Positions 18,090 through 28,742 of a stretch of DNA of 64,000 nucleotides are shown here, one piece after another. The notes under the pieces are model-generated. The model made no database searches. It had not been told where the DNA came from and saw only the letters and a list, made by a program, of their open reading frames with translations. A program made the translations under genes and the position numbers. Location of the stretch: positions 248,001 through 312,000 of the forward strand of contig CANKZR010000001.1 of assembly GCA_947488625.1 (NCBI GenBank). The letters are read 5' to 3'. Within the stretch, counting starts at the first letter, position 1, and the number at the start of each line of letters is the position of its first letter. Source of the stretch: an uncultured Sphingomonadaceae bacterium. Lineage in GTDB: Bacteria > Pseudomonadota > Alphaproteobacteria > Sphingomonadales > Sphingomonadaceae.

Positions 18090-19756
18090 GGTGCTTTGGG
18101 CTCTCTCTTCTTCATGAAAATGGTGATTCTCTCGCGGCTGATTGCGCCGATGGCGAAGGCGACGCCGAAATAGACCACGACAGCGCAGACGACGAGCGTC
18201 GCCAGCGCCAGCAACCGCGCGAACAAGCCAGCGGCATAGTAGTCCACTAGCAAGTCGCGCGTGTAGAACAAGGCCGCGCCCATCGCCGCAGCGGCGACAA
18301 GCTGCCGGGCGAGACGACCCAGCAGAGGCCAGTCGAGCCGGTAATACCCACGCGCACGAAGGACCGCGTAAAGTATCGCACAATTAAGCCACGCGCCAAT
18401 CACGCTGGCGGCGGCTATGCCGGGAACGCCGTAGCCTAGGGATTCGATTGTCAGCAGCGGTAGGTCTAGCGCGTAGTCGACGATGGCGATCGGGCCGCCG
18501 ACCACAAGGCCGACGTTCCAGATACATACGCCGACGAACACCACCAGCGCGGCAAATGCGGCCCAAACCGGCGTGCGCGTATCGCTGCGGGCATAGAAGC
18601 TGGGGACCAGCACCTTTACCAGTACATAGGCGGGAAGACCCGCCACCAGCACCGCCAGCACATTGCCGGTCATCGCGGCATCGGCGGCATCGAAGCGGCC
18701 GCCCTGGAAGATCATGGTGATGAAGGGGATGGCGCACACCGCCAGCGCCACGGCGGCGGGCAGGGTCAGCAGCATTCCTAGTTCGATGGCATTTGACTGG
18801 ATGCGCGCCGCCCCTTGCTTGTCATTCGCGCCCACGAACTTGGAGAGCGTGGGCAGGATCGCGGTGGAAAGCGCGATGCCGATGATGCCCAGCGGCAACT
18901 GGTTCAGCCGGTCGGCATAGTTCATCCAGCTGATCGCGCTGCCTTCAAGCTGGTTGAGGAAGTAGACCTGCAACAGCGTATTGATCTGGTAGGCACCGCC
19001 GCCGATGGCCGCAGGCAGGGCTATGATACCCAGCCGCTTCACTTCGGGCGTCAACCTGGGCCGGGTGATCCAGCGCGGGCGGAAACCCTCAACATGCGCC
19101 CAGTAGAGCAGCCAGCCCAGTTGCAGCACACCGGCCGCGGGAATGGCCCAGGCAACGACATAGCCCATCGCCTCCACACTGCTTTCCACCCCATACGTTG
19201 CTTCCACGCCCAGCAGCGTGGCGATCAGCACGAGGTTCAGGATGATGGGAAAGCTAGCGCCGGGACCGAAGCGGGAGACGGAGTTCAACATCCCCGTAAG
19301 CAGCGTGACGATGCTGACGAGGAATATGTAGGGAAACATGATCCGTGCGAAATCGACCGAGTAATCGAAAGTGGCAGGTTCGATGGGCTTGTCCGACAGC
19401 AGCCAGATCACACCTGGCATGGCGATCTCGAATATCGCGGTGAGCGCGATCAGCACCGGCACGAAAACGGAGATCACGTCCTGCGAGAACGTGCGGGCCT
19501 GCGCCAATCCATCCTCGCCGTCATCGCCCGTTTCTGCGTGCAGGCGCTTGGAAAACATCGGCACGAAGGCCGCCGAGAAGGCACCCTCGGCAAACAGGCG
19601 GCGGAACACGTTGGGAATGATCAGCGCCTGGAACCAGGCATCGGTCACTTCATTAGCGCCCAGCACGCGCGCGAAAATCATTTCGCGCGCCATGCCTGCC
19701 ACCCGGCTCACCATGGTGAGCGAGCCGATGGTTCCCACGTTCCTGAGCAGGCTCAT
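18086..19756 (-). CDS. murJ: Lipid II flippase MurJ
   Basis: MSLLRNVGTIGSLTMVSRVAGMAREMIFARVLGANEVTDAWFQALIIPNVFRRLFAEGAFSAAFVP and about 14 TM segments. Confidence 0.94.
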   Translation of the reverse strand: MSLLRNVGTIGSLTMVSRVAGMAREMIFARVLGANEVTDAWFQALIIPNVFRRLFAEGAFSAAFVPMFSKRLHAETGDDGEDGLAQARTFSQDVISVFVPVLIALTAIFEIAMPGVIWLLSDKPIEPATFDYSVDFARIMFPYIFLVSIVTLLTGMLNSVSRFGPGASFPIILNLVLIATLLGVEATYGVESSVEAMGYVVAWAIPAAGVLQLGWLLYWAHVEGFRPRWITRPRLTPEVKRLGIIALPAAIGGGAYQINTLLQVYFLNQLEGSAISWMNYADRLNQLPLGIIGIALSTAILPTLSKFVGANDKQGAARIQSNAIELGMLLTLPAAVALAVCAIPFITMIFQGGRFDAADAAMTGNVLAVLVAGLPAYVLVKVLVPSFYARSDTRTPVWAAFAALVVFVGVCIWNVGLVVGGPIAIVDYALDLPLLTIESLGYGVPGIAAASVIGAWLNCAILYAVLRARGYYRLDWPLLGRLARQLVAAAAMGAALFYTRDLLVDYYAAGLFARLLALATLVVCAVVVYFGVAFAIGAISRERITIFMKKREPKAP

Positions 19757-19787
19757 ACGATCAACCGCCCGCTATCGCACTGGTGGC

Positions 19788-20330
19788 TCAGCCTTCGCTG
19801 CCAGCGGGCGCATCGCCAGCCGGAACGCCGCCTTGGCCCTGTTCCGCTGTGCGCTGCTGCTGCATGCGCTGCACGTAAAGACCGTTGAAATCGATGGGAT
19901 CCAGCATCAGCGGCGCAAAACCTGCATCGCGGATCGCATCGGAAACGACACGGCGCGCGAATGGGAACAGCAGGCGCGGGGCTTCGGCGTAGGTGAATGC
20001 GTGGCTTTGCGCTTCGTTCATGTTGCGAATGCCCACAAGGCCGCAATAGGCAAGGTCCACGATATAGGCCGTGCCGGCTTCCATCTTGGCGGTGACGGTG
20101 ATTTTCAGTTCCACCTCGGTCACATCGTCGCTTGCAGGCTTGGCACCGATATTGAACTGCACGTCCATCTGCGGCTGATCCTGCCAGCGGTAGGACTGCG
20201 GTGCGTTCGGGTTCTCGACCGACAGATCCTTCACATACTGGGTAATGACGCCGGCCACAGGGGCAGTATCGTTGCCGTTGGGTGCGGCTGCATCGTCGAG
20301 ATTCTTGAGAACGTCGCCTTCTTCGGCCAT
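19788..20330 (-). CDS. secB: Protein-export chaperone SecB
   Basis: QYVKDLSVENPNAP ... APRLLFPFARRVVSDAIRDAGFAPLMLDPIDFNGLY. Confidence 0.95.
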   Translation of the reverse strand: MAEEGDVLKNLDDAAAPNGNDTAPVAGVITQYVKDLSVENPNAPQSYRWQDQPQMDVQFNIGAKPASDDVTEVELKITVTAKMEAGTAYIVDLAYCGLVGIRNMNEAQSHAFTYAEAPRLLFPFARRVVSDAIRDAGFAPLMLDPIDFNGLYVQRMQQQRTAEQGQGGVPAGDAPAGSEG

Positions 20331-20563
20331 GATGGTATCGTCTTTCGCTATAAGGTTGTGCGCGCCGGATTCGCGCGTGAATACGCTCGGCGCGCGCCTA
20401 TCATCTGTTTATCGCCGCCGCAATGCCGCGACGAAGCGGGGCTGGCGTGCTTCATGCCTACTTAAGACGTGGTTGTTCATTTGATATTGGTACCTATTTC
20501 AGCCACAATACCGAATTACAGCCCGCGATGAATTGAAGCGCGCGGGCAGAATGGGAAAATTGC

Positions 20564-21223
20564 GTGATCGTAGAAATCGTCATCCTCGCCATGATTGCCG
20601 CCTTTCTGGGCATGCGCCTGTATTCGGTGCTGGGCCGACGGGCGGAGCATGAGGAAGAGGTTATTCCTACCAATCGTTTCGACCGGGGTGACGAGGAATC
20701 CGCGCCCCGCACGTTGACGCAGCCTGCTGGCGATTCCGCTCAAGCCGATCGCACGATCGCCGGTTTTCCGCCTGCTGTCGAAATGGGCCTGCGCGAAATT
20801 TCCACCGCGGATCGCAATTTTGAATTGCTCGGCTTCCTCGAAGGCGCCCGGGGCGCTTACGAGGTTGTTCTCGAAGCCTTCTGGCGCGGCGACAAGGACG
20901 AACTTCAGGCATTGTGCGACGATGACGTCTACGAAAGCTTCGCCTCCGTGATCGACGAGCGGGAAGAGGCCGGTATCACCATGGACAACCGCCTGATCCG
21001 GATCGAGGACGTGAAGGTTCATTCCGCCGAGCTGGACGGCAAGATTGCCCGCATTGCCGTGCGCTTCGTGTCCGACATCGCCAGCGTCAGCCGTGACAAG
21101 GATGGCAACGTGGTGGCCGGATCGCTGGATGATGCCGTGGAAAGCCGCGATATCTGGACCTTCAGCCGCGATATACGCAGCGACGATCCGCAGTGGCTTC
21201 TCGACGAGACCGACCAGGACTGA
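20564..21223 (+). CDS. Tim44/TimA-domain membrane-anchored protein
   Basis: N-terminal TM then GARGAYEVVLEAFWRGDKDELQALCDDDVYESF...DIWTFSRDIRSDDPQWLLDET. Confidence 0.85.
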   Translation: MIVEIVILAMIAAFLGMRLYSVLGRRAEHEEEVIPTNRFDRGDEESAPRTLTQPAGDSAQADRTIAGFPPAVEMGLREISTADRNFELLGFLEGARGAYEVVLEAFWRGDKDELQALCDDDVYESFASVIDEREEAGITMDNRLIRIEDVKVHSAELDGKIARIAVRFVSDIASVSRDKDGNVVAGSLDDAVESRDIWTFSRDIRSDDPQWLLDETDQD

Positions 21224-21237
21224 TAGCGGCCCGGCGC

Positions 21238-22419
21238 GTGACTCATTCGCGCCTTCTTCTCGGCATCGTAGCCATCGGGCTGGTTGCTGCCTGTTCAAGC
21301 ATCATTCCCGAAGGCCAGCCGCAGCAGCCACCGGCCATTCCAGTCGCGCCAAATGCCGCCAGTCTTGGCGTATCTGCCGGCCCTGCGTTCGACAGCCTCG
21401 CGATCAGCGCCGTGGATGCCAGTCACGCGCTGGACGCGTTCGTTGCCAGCTGCCATGTGCCCCAACGACGCGATGATGTGTCTGGCCTTACGCGGCAGGG
21501 GGATTGGGCAGAGCCATGTGATGCCGCCGCCAACTGGCGGCGCGACGATGCCCGGCGCTTCTTCGGCAGCTATTTCACACCGGTGGTGGTTGGCGATGGG
21601 CAGGGCTTTGCGACCGGCTATTTCGAACCGCAGATTGTCGGCAGCGCCACGCGGCGTCCAGGTCTGGACGTGCCCGTCTATGCCGTGCCGCATGATCTCG
21701 AACGGTGTTGGCGCGATGGTACGCCCATGTCGCAGCGCGAAGGACGGGCACCGCTTTCCCGCCGCACGCCGGATGGGGCCTGCGTACCCTACTATTCGCG
21801 CGCCGAAATAGATGATGGCGCACTGGCCGGGCGCGGACTGGAAATCGGTTGGGCGGCGGACCCGGTGGAATTCTTCTTCCTGCAAATCCAGGGTTCTGGC
21901 CAGCTTGTCGCGCCTGACGGGCAGATTACGCGCATTGGCTATGCGGCGCAGAACGGCAAGGCATACACCGGTATCGGTCGCCTCATGCGAGAGCGCGGGC
22001 TGATCGGTCCGGGCACGCAGTATGCCACTTCCATGCAAGGCATCATGCAATACCTGCGTGACCATCCGGCGCAGGGCCGCGCCATAATGCGAGAGAACGA
22101 AAGCTGGATATTCTTCCGCGTACTGGAAGGACCAGGGCCCATCGGCTCCATCGGCGTGCCCGTTTCGGCGGAGAACAGCGTGGCTGTCGATCCCGGTTTC
22201 GTACCCTACGGGGCTCCTGTGATCCTCGATCTGGATCGAGACGAGGCGGACGGGCTGTGGGTGGCGCAGGATACCGGCGGCGCGATCAAGGGTGCAAACC
22301 GGTTCGACACGTTCTGGGGGGCAGGCACGCGCGCACGCGATATCGCCGGTGGCATGAGCGGGCGCGGACGTGCGCTGGTGCTGCTTCCGAGAGAGGCTGC
22401 GAACAGGCTGATACCATGA
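21238..22419 (+). CDS. mltA: Membrane-bound lytic murein transglycosylase A
   Basis: VTGYFEP-like FATGYFEPQIVGS, FFLQIQGSGQL, YAAQNGKAYTGIGRLM, DTGGAIKGANRFDTFWGAG; GTG start at 21238. Confidence 0.9.
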   Translation: MTHSRLLLGIVAIGLVAACSSIIPEGQPQQPPAIPVAPNAASLGVSAGPAFDSLAISAVDASHALDAFVASCHVPQRRDDVSGLTRQGDWAEPCDAAANWRRDDARRFFGSYFTPVVVGDGQGFATGYFEPQIVGSATRRPGLDVPVYAVPHDLERCWRDGTPMSQREGRAPLSRRTPDGACVPYYSRAEIDDGALAGRGLEIGWAADPVEFFFLQIQGSGQLVAPDGQITRIGYAAQNGKAYTGIGRLMRERGLIGPGTQYATSMQGIMQYLRDHPAQGRAIMRENESWIFFRVLEGPGPIGSIGVPVSAENSVAVDPGFVPYGAPVILDLDRDEADGLWVAQDTGGAIKGANRFDTFWGAGTRARDIAGGMSGRGRALVLLPREAANRLIP

Positions 22420-22985
22420 GCCGCGCACCAAGGGGCCTCTCGCCCGAAGAGAGCGCGCTGTGGAACAAGGTTGCGTCCACGGTGAAGCCGCTGGAGGCGC
22501 GGCCCGCAACAAAGCCCGATCCGGTAAAGCCTGCGCCGCCTGCGCCTGTGACACAAGCCAAGCGACTGAAGGGCAGGGTTCCTCAACCACTACCTCCCAA
22601 GGCCGCAAAACCCCCTGCTTCGCCGCCGCCGCTTTCGACGCCAGGTCTCGATTCGCACTGGGAGCGTCGCCTGTCACGAACAGGCACCGACCCAGATTTC
22701 ACGCTGGACTTGCATGGCCACACGCTGGACCAGGCATACCGGAGGCTGGATGCGGGTTTGATGCAGGCCAAGGCAATGAATGCGCGACTTGTGCTGGTGA
22801 TTACCGGCAAGCCGCGCCCGGTGGATGCGGCAGACAGAGGGCACAGGCGCGGGGCGATAAGGGCAAAAATCCTCGACTGGCTGGCCGCAGGTAGCCACGC
22901 CTCCGACATCGCAGCCATCAGAAAGGCGCACCGCCGCCACGGTGGCGAGGGTGCGCTGTATCTGGTGCTGCGGCGGCGGCGTTAG
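22416..22985 (+). CDS. Smr/MutS2 C-terminal domain protein
   Basis: LDLHGHTLDQAYRRLD ... LVLVITGK ... HGGEGALYLVLRRRR; 4-nt overlap with mltA. Confidence 0.88.
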   Translation: MSRAPRGLSPEESALWNKVASTVKPLEARPATKPDPVKPAPPAPVTQAKRLKGRVPQPLPPKAAKPPASPPPLSTPGLDSHWERRLSRTGTDPDFTLDLHGHTLDQAYRRLDAGLMQAKAMNARLVLVITGKPRPVDAADRGHRRGAIRAKILDWLAAGSHASDIAAIRKAHRRHGGEGALYLVLRRRR

Positions 22986-23018
22986 CGTCCACTCCGGCCG
23001 CCCCTATCCCATGAGCCA

Positions 23019-23555
23019 CTATCCCATGAGCATGGTGTTCATCAGGCGGCCCGGCAGGGCGAAGGCCACGATGCCCGGAATCATCAACGCCGTCAGATAG
23101 GTGACCACCAGATGCTTCTTGTGTCCGGCGATATCGCCCTTGCGTGCGGTGGCGACGGTTTTCCAGGCTGCATGGAACGTGATCGGCACGAAAACATGGA
23201 TGAAGCTGAAACCGCCGGTCGACTGGATGAAAATCGCGCTGGTGGCCGTGATCAGCATCAGGACCAACCACACTTTGCCAAGCTGCCTGTGCAATTTCGT
23301 GCCTTTGCGCGCCAGCAACAGGAAGCCACCCAGCGGGACCGCGGGCAACACGGTCGCGACGTGGATGATGACGGGCAGCTTGGCGTAGTGATGCAGGTTG
23401 TCCACCAGTCCGAACGCCGCGCGACCCAGCGCGATCACGATGAAGAAGCACATTGTGAAACATGCGATCGACACCAGCGTGCGGGCCACGGGGCCGATAT
23501 CGAAACCGGGCTGCGCAGCGGGGGAGGTGGTGAAGGGCAGGCTAAGAGTGGTCAT
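23019..23555 (-). CDS. DUF2306-like membrane protein
   Basis: Four hydrophobic segments; HHYAKLPVIIHVATVLPAVPLGGFLLLARKGTKLHRQLGKVW; start MTTLSLP. Confidence 0.65.
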   Translation of the reverse strand: MTTLSLPFTTSPAAQPGFDIGPVARTLVSIACFTMCFFIVIALGRAAFGLVDNLHHYAKLPVIIHVATVLPAVPLGGFLLLARKGTKLHRQLGKVWLVLMLITATSAIFIQSTGGFSFIHVFVPITFHAAWKTVATARKGDIAGHKKHLVVTYLTALMIPGIVAFALPGRLMNTMLMG

Positions 23556-23711
23556 TCGCGGTCTCCATCGAAGTTCGTGGAAACCGTTCTGGCCGATGCC
23601 CGGTGGGCCGCAATCGCAAAACCGTGAACGGGGCGCTGCCTTCGTGAAAGGGGCGCATTTCCCGGCAATTGCCACTTTACGAAGCGCGAATGGGCAGTAG
23701 GCTTGCCCCCA

Positions 23712-24539
23712 ATGAGTAGCTCAACCCACGGCAGCGGCGCACGTCTGGCGCGCCAGATCATCATTGATATCGCCGTCTTGCTGGCAATCGGTGCGGTCTT
23801 GGGCATTCTGGCGCCGCTGGGCACGGGGTACATGAGCCTGCCCGCACGCATGGCCTACTGGATGTTGATGGCGGTGGCCGGGTACCTTTTCTACAAGCCG
23901 ATCGGCGCCATTGTCTTGCGGCTGGGGCCGAAACTGGATCTTCCCCCGTGGTTTCTCTGGTGTGCAGCGGTGCTGATCGCATCGCTGCCCATGGCGATAC
24001 TGGTGTGGTTCGTGAATGCGGGCCGTGGCCCTGTGCCGATCCCTGCGCTGGACGTGGCCCTGACCCACTACTTTGCCGTCGCGGTAGTGGGCGCGGTAAT
24101 CACGATCATGTTCAACCTGCTGCCCGCCACGCGAACCGGCTCGACCGGTGCAATGCCCGTAGCCAGTCCTTCCCCGCCACCTCCTGTGCCGGACGCTCCT
24201 GAACCGCAGGCGAACTTTCAAAATCCTTCCCCACGGTTTCTCGACCGCCTGCCTGCCGCAATCGGCACGGACCTGATCGCGCTGGAGATGGAGGATCATT
24301 ACGTGCGCGCCCATACCGCATTGGGTAGCGAGCTGGTGCTCATGCGCATGCGCGATGCCGTGGCAGAGTTGGACGGTATCGAGGGCGAGCAGGTTCACCG
24401 CAGCTGGTGGGTCGCGCGCGGTGCGGTAGCGGATGTGAAGCGGGAGGGGCGAAACGTGCGGCTGGTGCTGGACAACGGGATCGAGGCCCCCGTCAGCCGC
24501 GCCAACCTTCCCGTGCTGAAACAACGCGGCTGGATATGA
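23712..24539 (+). CDS. Membrane-anchored LytTR-domain DNA-binding protein
   Basis: Four N-terminal TM segments followed by LytTR domain (LIALEMEDHYVRAHTALGSELVLMRMRDAVAEL...HRSWWVARGAV). Confidence 0.88.
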   Translation: MSSSTHGSGARLARQIIIDIAVLLAIGAVLGILAPLGTGYMSLPARMAYWMLMAVAGYLFYKPIGAIVLRLGPKLDLPPWFLWCAAVLIASLPMAILVWFVNAGRGPVPIPALDVALTHYFAVAVVGAVITIMFNLLPATRTGSTGAMPVASPSPPPPVPDAPEPQANFQNPSPRFLDRLPAAIGTDLIALEMEDHYVRAHTALGSELVLMRMRDAVAELDGIEGEQVHRSWWVARGAVADVKREGRNVRLVLDNGIEAPVSRANLPVLKQRGWI

Positions 24540-24546
24540 TCCGCCT

Positions 24547-24583
24547 ATGAAAAAGGCCCCCGGCATCGCTGCCGAGGGCCTTC
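24547..24583. terminator. Bidirectional terminator between LytTR gene and katG
   Basis: aaaaaggcccccggcatcgctgccgagggcctt hairpin; minus strand ends in TTTTT. Confidence 0.7.
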
Positions 24584-24602
24584 TCCCTGCGGATCATTTC
24601 GA

Positions 24603-26795
24603 TCAGAAGCGACCGGCGTTCATCACCTTCGTCCAGGCTGAGACGAAAATTTCGACGAACCGTTTCTCGCCGCCATTTTCGGCGAACACTTCAGCCACGG
24701 CGCGCAACTGCGAATTGGAGCCGAACACCAGGTCGGTTCGCGTGGCGCGCCATTTTTCTTCACCCGACTTGCGGTCCTTGCCGATGAATTCTTCGTCACC
24801 GCTTTCATCGACCACTTCCCAGATCGTGCCCATTTCCAGCAGGTTCACGAAGAAGTCGTTCGACAGCACGCCCGGACGATCGGTGAATACGCCGATACTG
24901 TTGCCGTGCTGGGTGTGCTTGGTAACGGCGCCCAGTGCCCGCATCCCGCCTACCAACGCTGTCATTTCGGGGATCGAGAGGCCCAGTAGATGGGCACGGT
25001 CGATCAACATTTCTTCCGTCTTCACCGAAGCCTTGGTCTTCAGGTAGTTACGGAAACCGTCGGCGAAAGGCTCCAGCGGCTCGAAGCTCTCGGCATCGGT
25101 ATGCTCCTCGCCCGCGTCACCGCGACCGGTGGATACATCGACGTTGACCGAGTGGCCGCCATCCTTTGCCGCCTTCTCGATTGCTGCAGCACCGGCCAGC
25201 ACGATGGCATCGGCCATGGAGATGTTGCCACGCAACTCCTCCAGCTTGTTCAGCACCTTGCCGAGTTCTTCAGGATCGTTGACCTCCCAGTCCTTTTGCG
25301 GGGCCAGCCGCACACGGGCACCGTTGGCACCGCCGCGATGGTCCGAATTGCGGTAGGTAGAGGCCGAAGCCCAGGCCGCCTTGACCAGTTCGGAAATGGT
25401 CAGGCCGCTATCCAGCACCTTGTTCTTGAACGACGATACGTCGCTGTCGGACACGGTGCTGCCTTCGGGAACGGGGTCCTGCCAGATCAGGTCTTCTTCC
25501 GGCACTTCCGGGCCGAGGTAGCGTTCCTTCGGCCCCATGTCGCGGTGAGTCAGCTTGAACCACGCGCGGGCGAAGGCATCGTCCAGCGCGGCCTGGTCGT
25601 CACGGAAGCGTTCGGAAATCTTGCGATATTCCGGGTCACGCTTCAGCGCCATGTCGGCCGTGGTCATGATGGTGGGAACCTTCTTCGAAGGATCGCGCGC
25701 ATCGGGCGCCATGTCTTCGGGTTCGGGATTGATAGGCGTCCACTGGTGAGCACCGGCCGGGCTTTTCGTCAGTTCATATTCGTACTTGAACAGCAGACGG
25801 AAATAGTCGCCTCCCCACTGCGTGGGGTTGGGCGTCCACGCGCCTTCGATGCCCGAGGTGGTGATGTGGCCGTTGCCGATTTCCTCGGGGTCGGTCATCC
25901 AGCCAAAGCCCATGTGGTGCAGGTTCTCACCCTCGGGTGCCTTGCCGAACTTGTCGGAAGGTTCTGCGCCGTGGCACTTGCCGAACGCATGGCCGCCAGC
26001 CGTGAGCGCGACGGTTTCCTCGTCGTTCATGGCCATGCGGGCAAAGGTTTCGCGCATGTCGCGGGCCATGCCCTCGGCATCGTGCGGATCGCCGCCCGGG
26101 CCTTCCGGGTTGACGTAGATCAGACCCATCTGGATCGCCGCGAGCGGATTTTCCAGCGCCTTGCCTTCATCGGGAATAATGCGGGTTTCCACGCCTTCGT
26201 CGACCCACTGGTCCTCAGAGCCCCAGTAAACCATCTCCGGCTCGAACACGTCCTCGCGCCCGCCGCCAAAACCGAACACGGGGCCGCCCATGCTCTCGAT
26301 CGCGACATTGCCCGTCAGGATGAACAGATCAGCCCAGCTGATGTTCTTGCCGTACTTTTGCTTGATCGGCCACAACAGGCGGCGCGCCTTGTCGAGGTTG
26401 CCGTTATCGGGCCAGGAGTTGAGCGGGGCAAAACGCTGCTGGCCGCTGGAGGAGCCGCCGCGCCCGTCGCCGGTGCGATAGGTGCCCGCAGCGTGCCATG
26501 CCATGCGGATGAAGAAGGGGCCGTAGTGGCCATAGTCCGCTGGCCACCAATCCTGGCTGTCGGTCATCAATGCCTTGATGTCAGCTTTCAGCGCGTTGTA
26601 ATCCAGCGTGTTGAAAGCCTCGGCGTAGTTGAAATCCTCGTCCAGCGGATTGGCGGACTTGCCGTCTTCCGTCAGAATATCGAGCTGTAGTGCATCGGGC
26701 CACCAATCACGGTTGGTGCGGCCCAGCAGGTTGCGCGTGCCACCATTCCCACTGAAAGGGCATCCGCCGGAAATCGAACCTGTTTCTGCGTCCAT
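24603..26795 (-). CDS. katG: Catalase-peroxidase
   Basis: [20 protein letters not shown] active site, [20 protein letters not shown]; start [11 protein letters not shown] preceded by gaggagag. Confidence 0.96.
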   Translation of the reverse strand: MDAETGSISGGCPFSGNGGTRNLLGRTNRDWWPDALQLDILTEDGKSANPLDEDFNYAEAFNTLDYNALKADIKALMTDSQDWWPADYGHYGPFFIRMAWHAAGTYRTGDGRGGSSSGQQRFAPLNSWPDNGNLDKARRLLWPIKQKYGKNISWADLFILTGNVAIESMGGPVFGFGGGREDVFEPEMVYWGSEDQWVDEGVETRIIPDEGKALENPLAAIQMGLIYVNPEGPGGDPHDAEGMARDMRETFARMAMNDEETVALTAGGHAFGKCHGAEPSDKFGKAPEGENLHHMGFGWMTDPEEIGNGHITTSGIEGAWTPNPTQWGGDYFRLLFKYEYELTKSPAGAHQWTPINPEPEDMAPDARDPSKKVPTIMTTADMALKRDPEYRKISERFRDDQAALDDAFARAWFKLTHRDMGPKERYLGPEVPEEDLIWQDPVPEGSTVSDSDVSSFKNKVLDSGLTISELVKAAWASASTYRNSDHRGGANGARVRLAPQKDWEVNDPEELGKVLNKLEELRGNISMADAIVLAGAAAIEKAAKDGGHSVNVDVSTGRGDAGEEHTDAESFEPLEPFADGFRNYLKTKASVKTEEMLIDRAHLLGLSIPEMTALVGGMRALGAVTKHTQHGNSIGVFTDRPGVLSNDFFVNLLEMGTIWEVVDESGDEEFIGKDRKSGEEKWRATRTDLVFGSNSQLRAVAEVFAENGGEKRFVEIFVSAWTKVMNAGRF

Positions 26796-26866
26796 AATTC
26801 TCTCCTCTTCATCATCTATCGATTCATCAATGGCTGAAGAATGCGCCCGATCCTGTAATTCGTCCA

Positions 26867-26903
26867 ATCGATAAGTTGGCATTTATTGATCGGTTTGTTC
26901 GTT
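26867..26903 (-). promoter_or_regulatory. Possible weak OxyR-like site upstream of katG
   Basis: atcg-N7-ggca-N7-atcg-N7-cgtt on the 11-bp OxyR spacing; two of four elements exact. Confidence 0.2.
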
Positions 26904-26940
26904 AACGCGATTGGTCGCTCCGATGGGGCGACAAAACGAA

Positions 26941-26976
26941 AAGGCCCGGCGCTGCGGAATGCAGCACCGGGCCATG
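26941..26976 (-). terminator. ahpF terminator
   Basis: Minus strand ggcccggtgctgc-attcc-gcagcgccgggcc-tttt. Confidence 0.8.
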
Positions 26977-26997
26977 TTTGTCGAAAGTGCGATGACG

Positions 26998-28590
26998 TCA
27001 GGCGGCTTGCGCCACCTCTTCTGCCGCTTCGTTTCGAATAAGGTAATCGAAGGCGGACAGAGCGGCGGCAGAGCCTTGGCCCATGGCCACCACGATCTGC
27101 TTGTAAGGCACCGTGGTGCAGTCGCCCGCGGCAAAGACGCCGGGCAGGTTGGTTGCGCCCCTGCTGTCGATCACGATCTCGCCGTGCTTCGACAGTTCAA
27201 GTCCGCTGTCCGCCAGCCATTCGGTGTTGGGAACGAGGCCGATCTGAATGAAAACGCCTTCCAGTTCCACGCGGCGCTCATCACCCGAAGCGCGATCCTT
27301 GTAGACAAGTCCGCCCACCTTGTTGCCGTCTCCGGTAATCTCGGTGGTTTGCGCATTCACCAAGATCTCGACATTGTTCATGGAACGCAGCTTGTCCTGC
27401 AACACCTGGTCGGCGCGCAGCTTCTCGTCGAATTCCACTAGCGTGACATGGCCGACGATACCGGCAAGGTCGATCGCGGCTTCGACGCCTGAATTGCCGC
27501 CGCCGATCACGGCTACGCGTTTGCCCTTGAACAGCGGACCGTCGCAGTGTGGGCAATAGGCCACGCCCTTGTTACGATAGTCCTGTTCACCCGGCACCCC
27601 GAGTGCACGCCAGCGGGCACCTGTAGAAAGGATCAGGCTGCGAGCTTTCAGCACCGCGCCATTGTCCAGGTGCAGTTCGTGCATTCCGCCCGCGTCTCTT
27701 GCGGGCACCAGCTTTTCGGCCGTGGCAAGGTTCATCAGGTCGATGGCGTCCTGTGCCTTTACCTGTTGTTCCAGATTGGTGGTGAGCTTGGGGCCTTCGG
27801 TATATTCGGTACCGGGCAAGTTCTCGATACCCAGCGTATCGTTCAACTGGCCGCCAAAGCGTTCTGCGGCAATGCCGGTGCGAAAACCCTTGCGCGCGGT
27901 GTAGATGGATGCGGACACGCCGCCGGGGCCACCGCCCACCACCAGAACCTCGAACGGGTCCTTAGCGGAAAGCTTTTCGGCTGCCTTGGCGCTGGCGCCG
28001 GTGTCCACCTTGCCCAGCACTTCCTCAAGGGTCATCTTGCCGTTGAAGAAAGGCTCGCCGTTCAGAAATGTCGCAGGCACGGCCATTACGTCGCGCGCGT
28101 CCACTTCATCCTTGAATGTGCCGCCTTCGATCAGCGTCGCGGTGATGCGCGGGTTGACGAGTGCCATCAGCGTAAGCGCCTGCACCACGTCCGGACAGTT
28201 GTGGCAGGACAATGAGAAATACATCTCGAACTCGAGATCTTCCTCCAGCGCGGCGATCTGGTCGAGCGTATCCTGCTCCACCTTGGGTGGATGGCCACCG
28301 GCCCATAGCAGGGCCAGCACCAGCGAGGTGAATTCGTGCCCCATCGGCAGGCCGGCAAAGCGGACCCACTTGGTAGCATCGGACGCGCGGCGAATGATGA
28401 AACTGGGCTTGCGATCATCGGTGCCATCGAAGCTGGCCGATACCTTGTCATGCAAGGCGGCAATCTCTTCCAGCAGTTCTCGCGTCTGGGCGGATTTGTC
28501 GTCATCGCCCAGAGAGGCGACGAGTTCGATCGGTTCGCGCAAGTTCTCAAGGTAGGTCTTGAGCTGCTGCGTCATAGTAGCGTCGAGCAT
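26998..28590 (-). CDS. ahpF: Alkyl hydroperoxide reductase subunit F
   Basis: Two thioredoxin-like N-terminal domains (CHNCPD), [42 protein letters not shown]. Confidence 0.95.
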   Translation of the reverse strand: MLDATMTQQLKTYLENLREPIELVASLGDDDKSAQTRELLEEIAALHDKVSASFDGTDDRKPSFIIRRASDATKWVRFAGLPMGHEFTSLVLALLWAGGHPPKVEQDTLDQIAALEEDLEFEMYFSLSCHNCPDVVQALTLMALVNPRITATLIEGGTFKDEVDARDVMAVPATFLNGEPFFNGKMTLEEVLGKVDTGASAKAAEKLSAKDPFEVLVVGGGPGGVSASIYTARKGFRTGIAAERFGGQLNDTLGIENLPGTEYTEGPKLTTNLEQQVKAQDAIDLMNLATAEKLVPARDAGGMHELHLDNGAVLKARSLILSTGARWRALGVPGEQDYRNKGVAYCPHCDGPLFKGKRVAVIGGGNSGVEAAIDLAGIVGHVTLVEFDEKLRADQVLQDKLRSMNNVEILVNAQTTEITGDGNKVGGLVYKDRASGDERRVELEGVFIQIGLVPNTEWLADSGLELSKHGEIVIDSRGATNLPGVFAAGDCTTVPYKQIVVAMGQGSAAALSAFDYLIRNEAAEEVAQAA

Positions 28591-28628
28591 GGTGTCTCCT
28601 GGTCAAAGGGTGATGGGAAAAGGCGATG

Positions 28629-28668
28629 GAGACCCGGGGCGGGGGGAGGAGGGGTGGCCCCGGGTCTC
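28629..28668 (-). ncRNA. Intercistronic RNA hairpin between ahpC and ahpF (cis element)
   Basis: gagacccgggg ... ccccgggtctc, exact 11-bp arms, 18-nt loop. Confidence 0.5.
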
Positions 28669-28742
28669 TTCGCGACCCGACACGGACATTAGCGTGGTCG
28701 GGAAGGGCGCGGCGGCCTTGGTAGCCGCTCGCGCAACGGGTC

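Noticed and set aside
17073-18383. Extended N-terminus of the trpS ORF (starting at 18383)
   Set aside because: The extra about 98 aa overlap the 3' end of murJ in another frame; the TrpRS family start MIVVSGIQPTGNLHLG at 18089 fits exactly.
24990-26690. 566-aa plus-strand ORF antisense to katG
   Set aside because: The opposite strand encodes complete catalase-peroxidase motifs; long antisense ORFs are expected from GC-rich codon bias and this one shows no recognisable domain.
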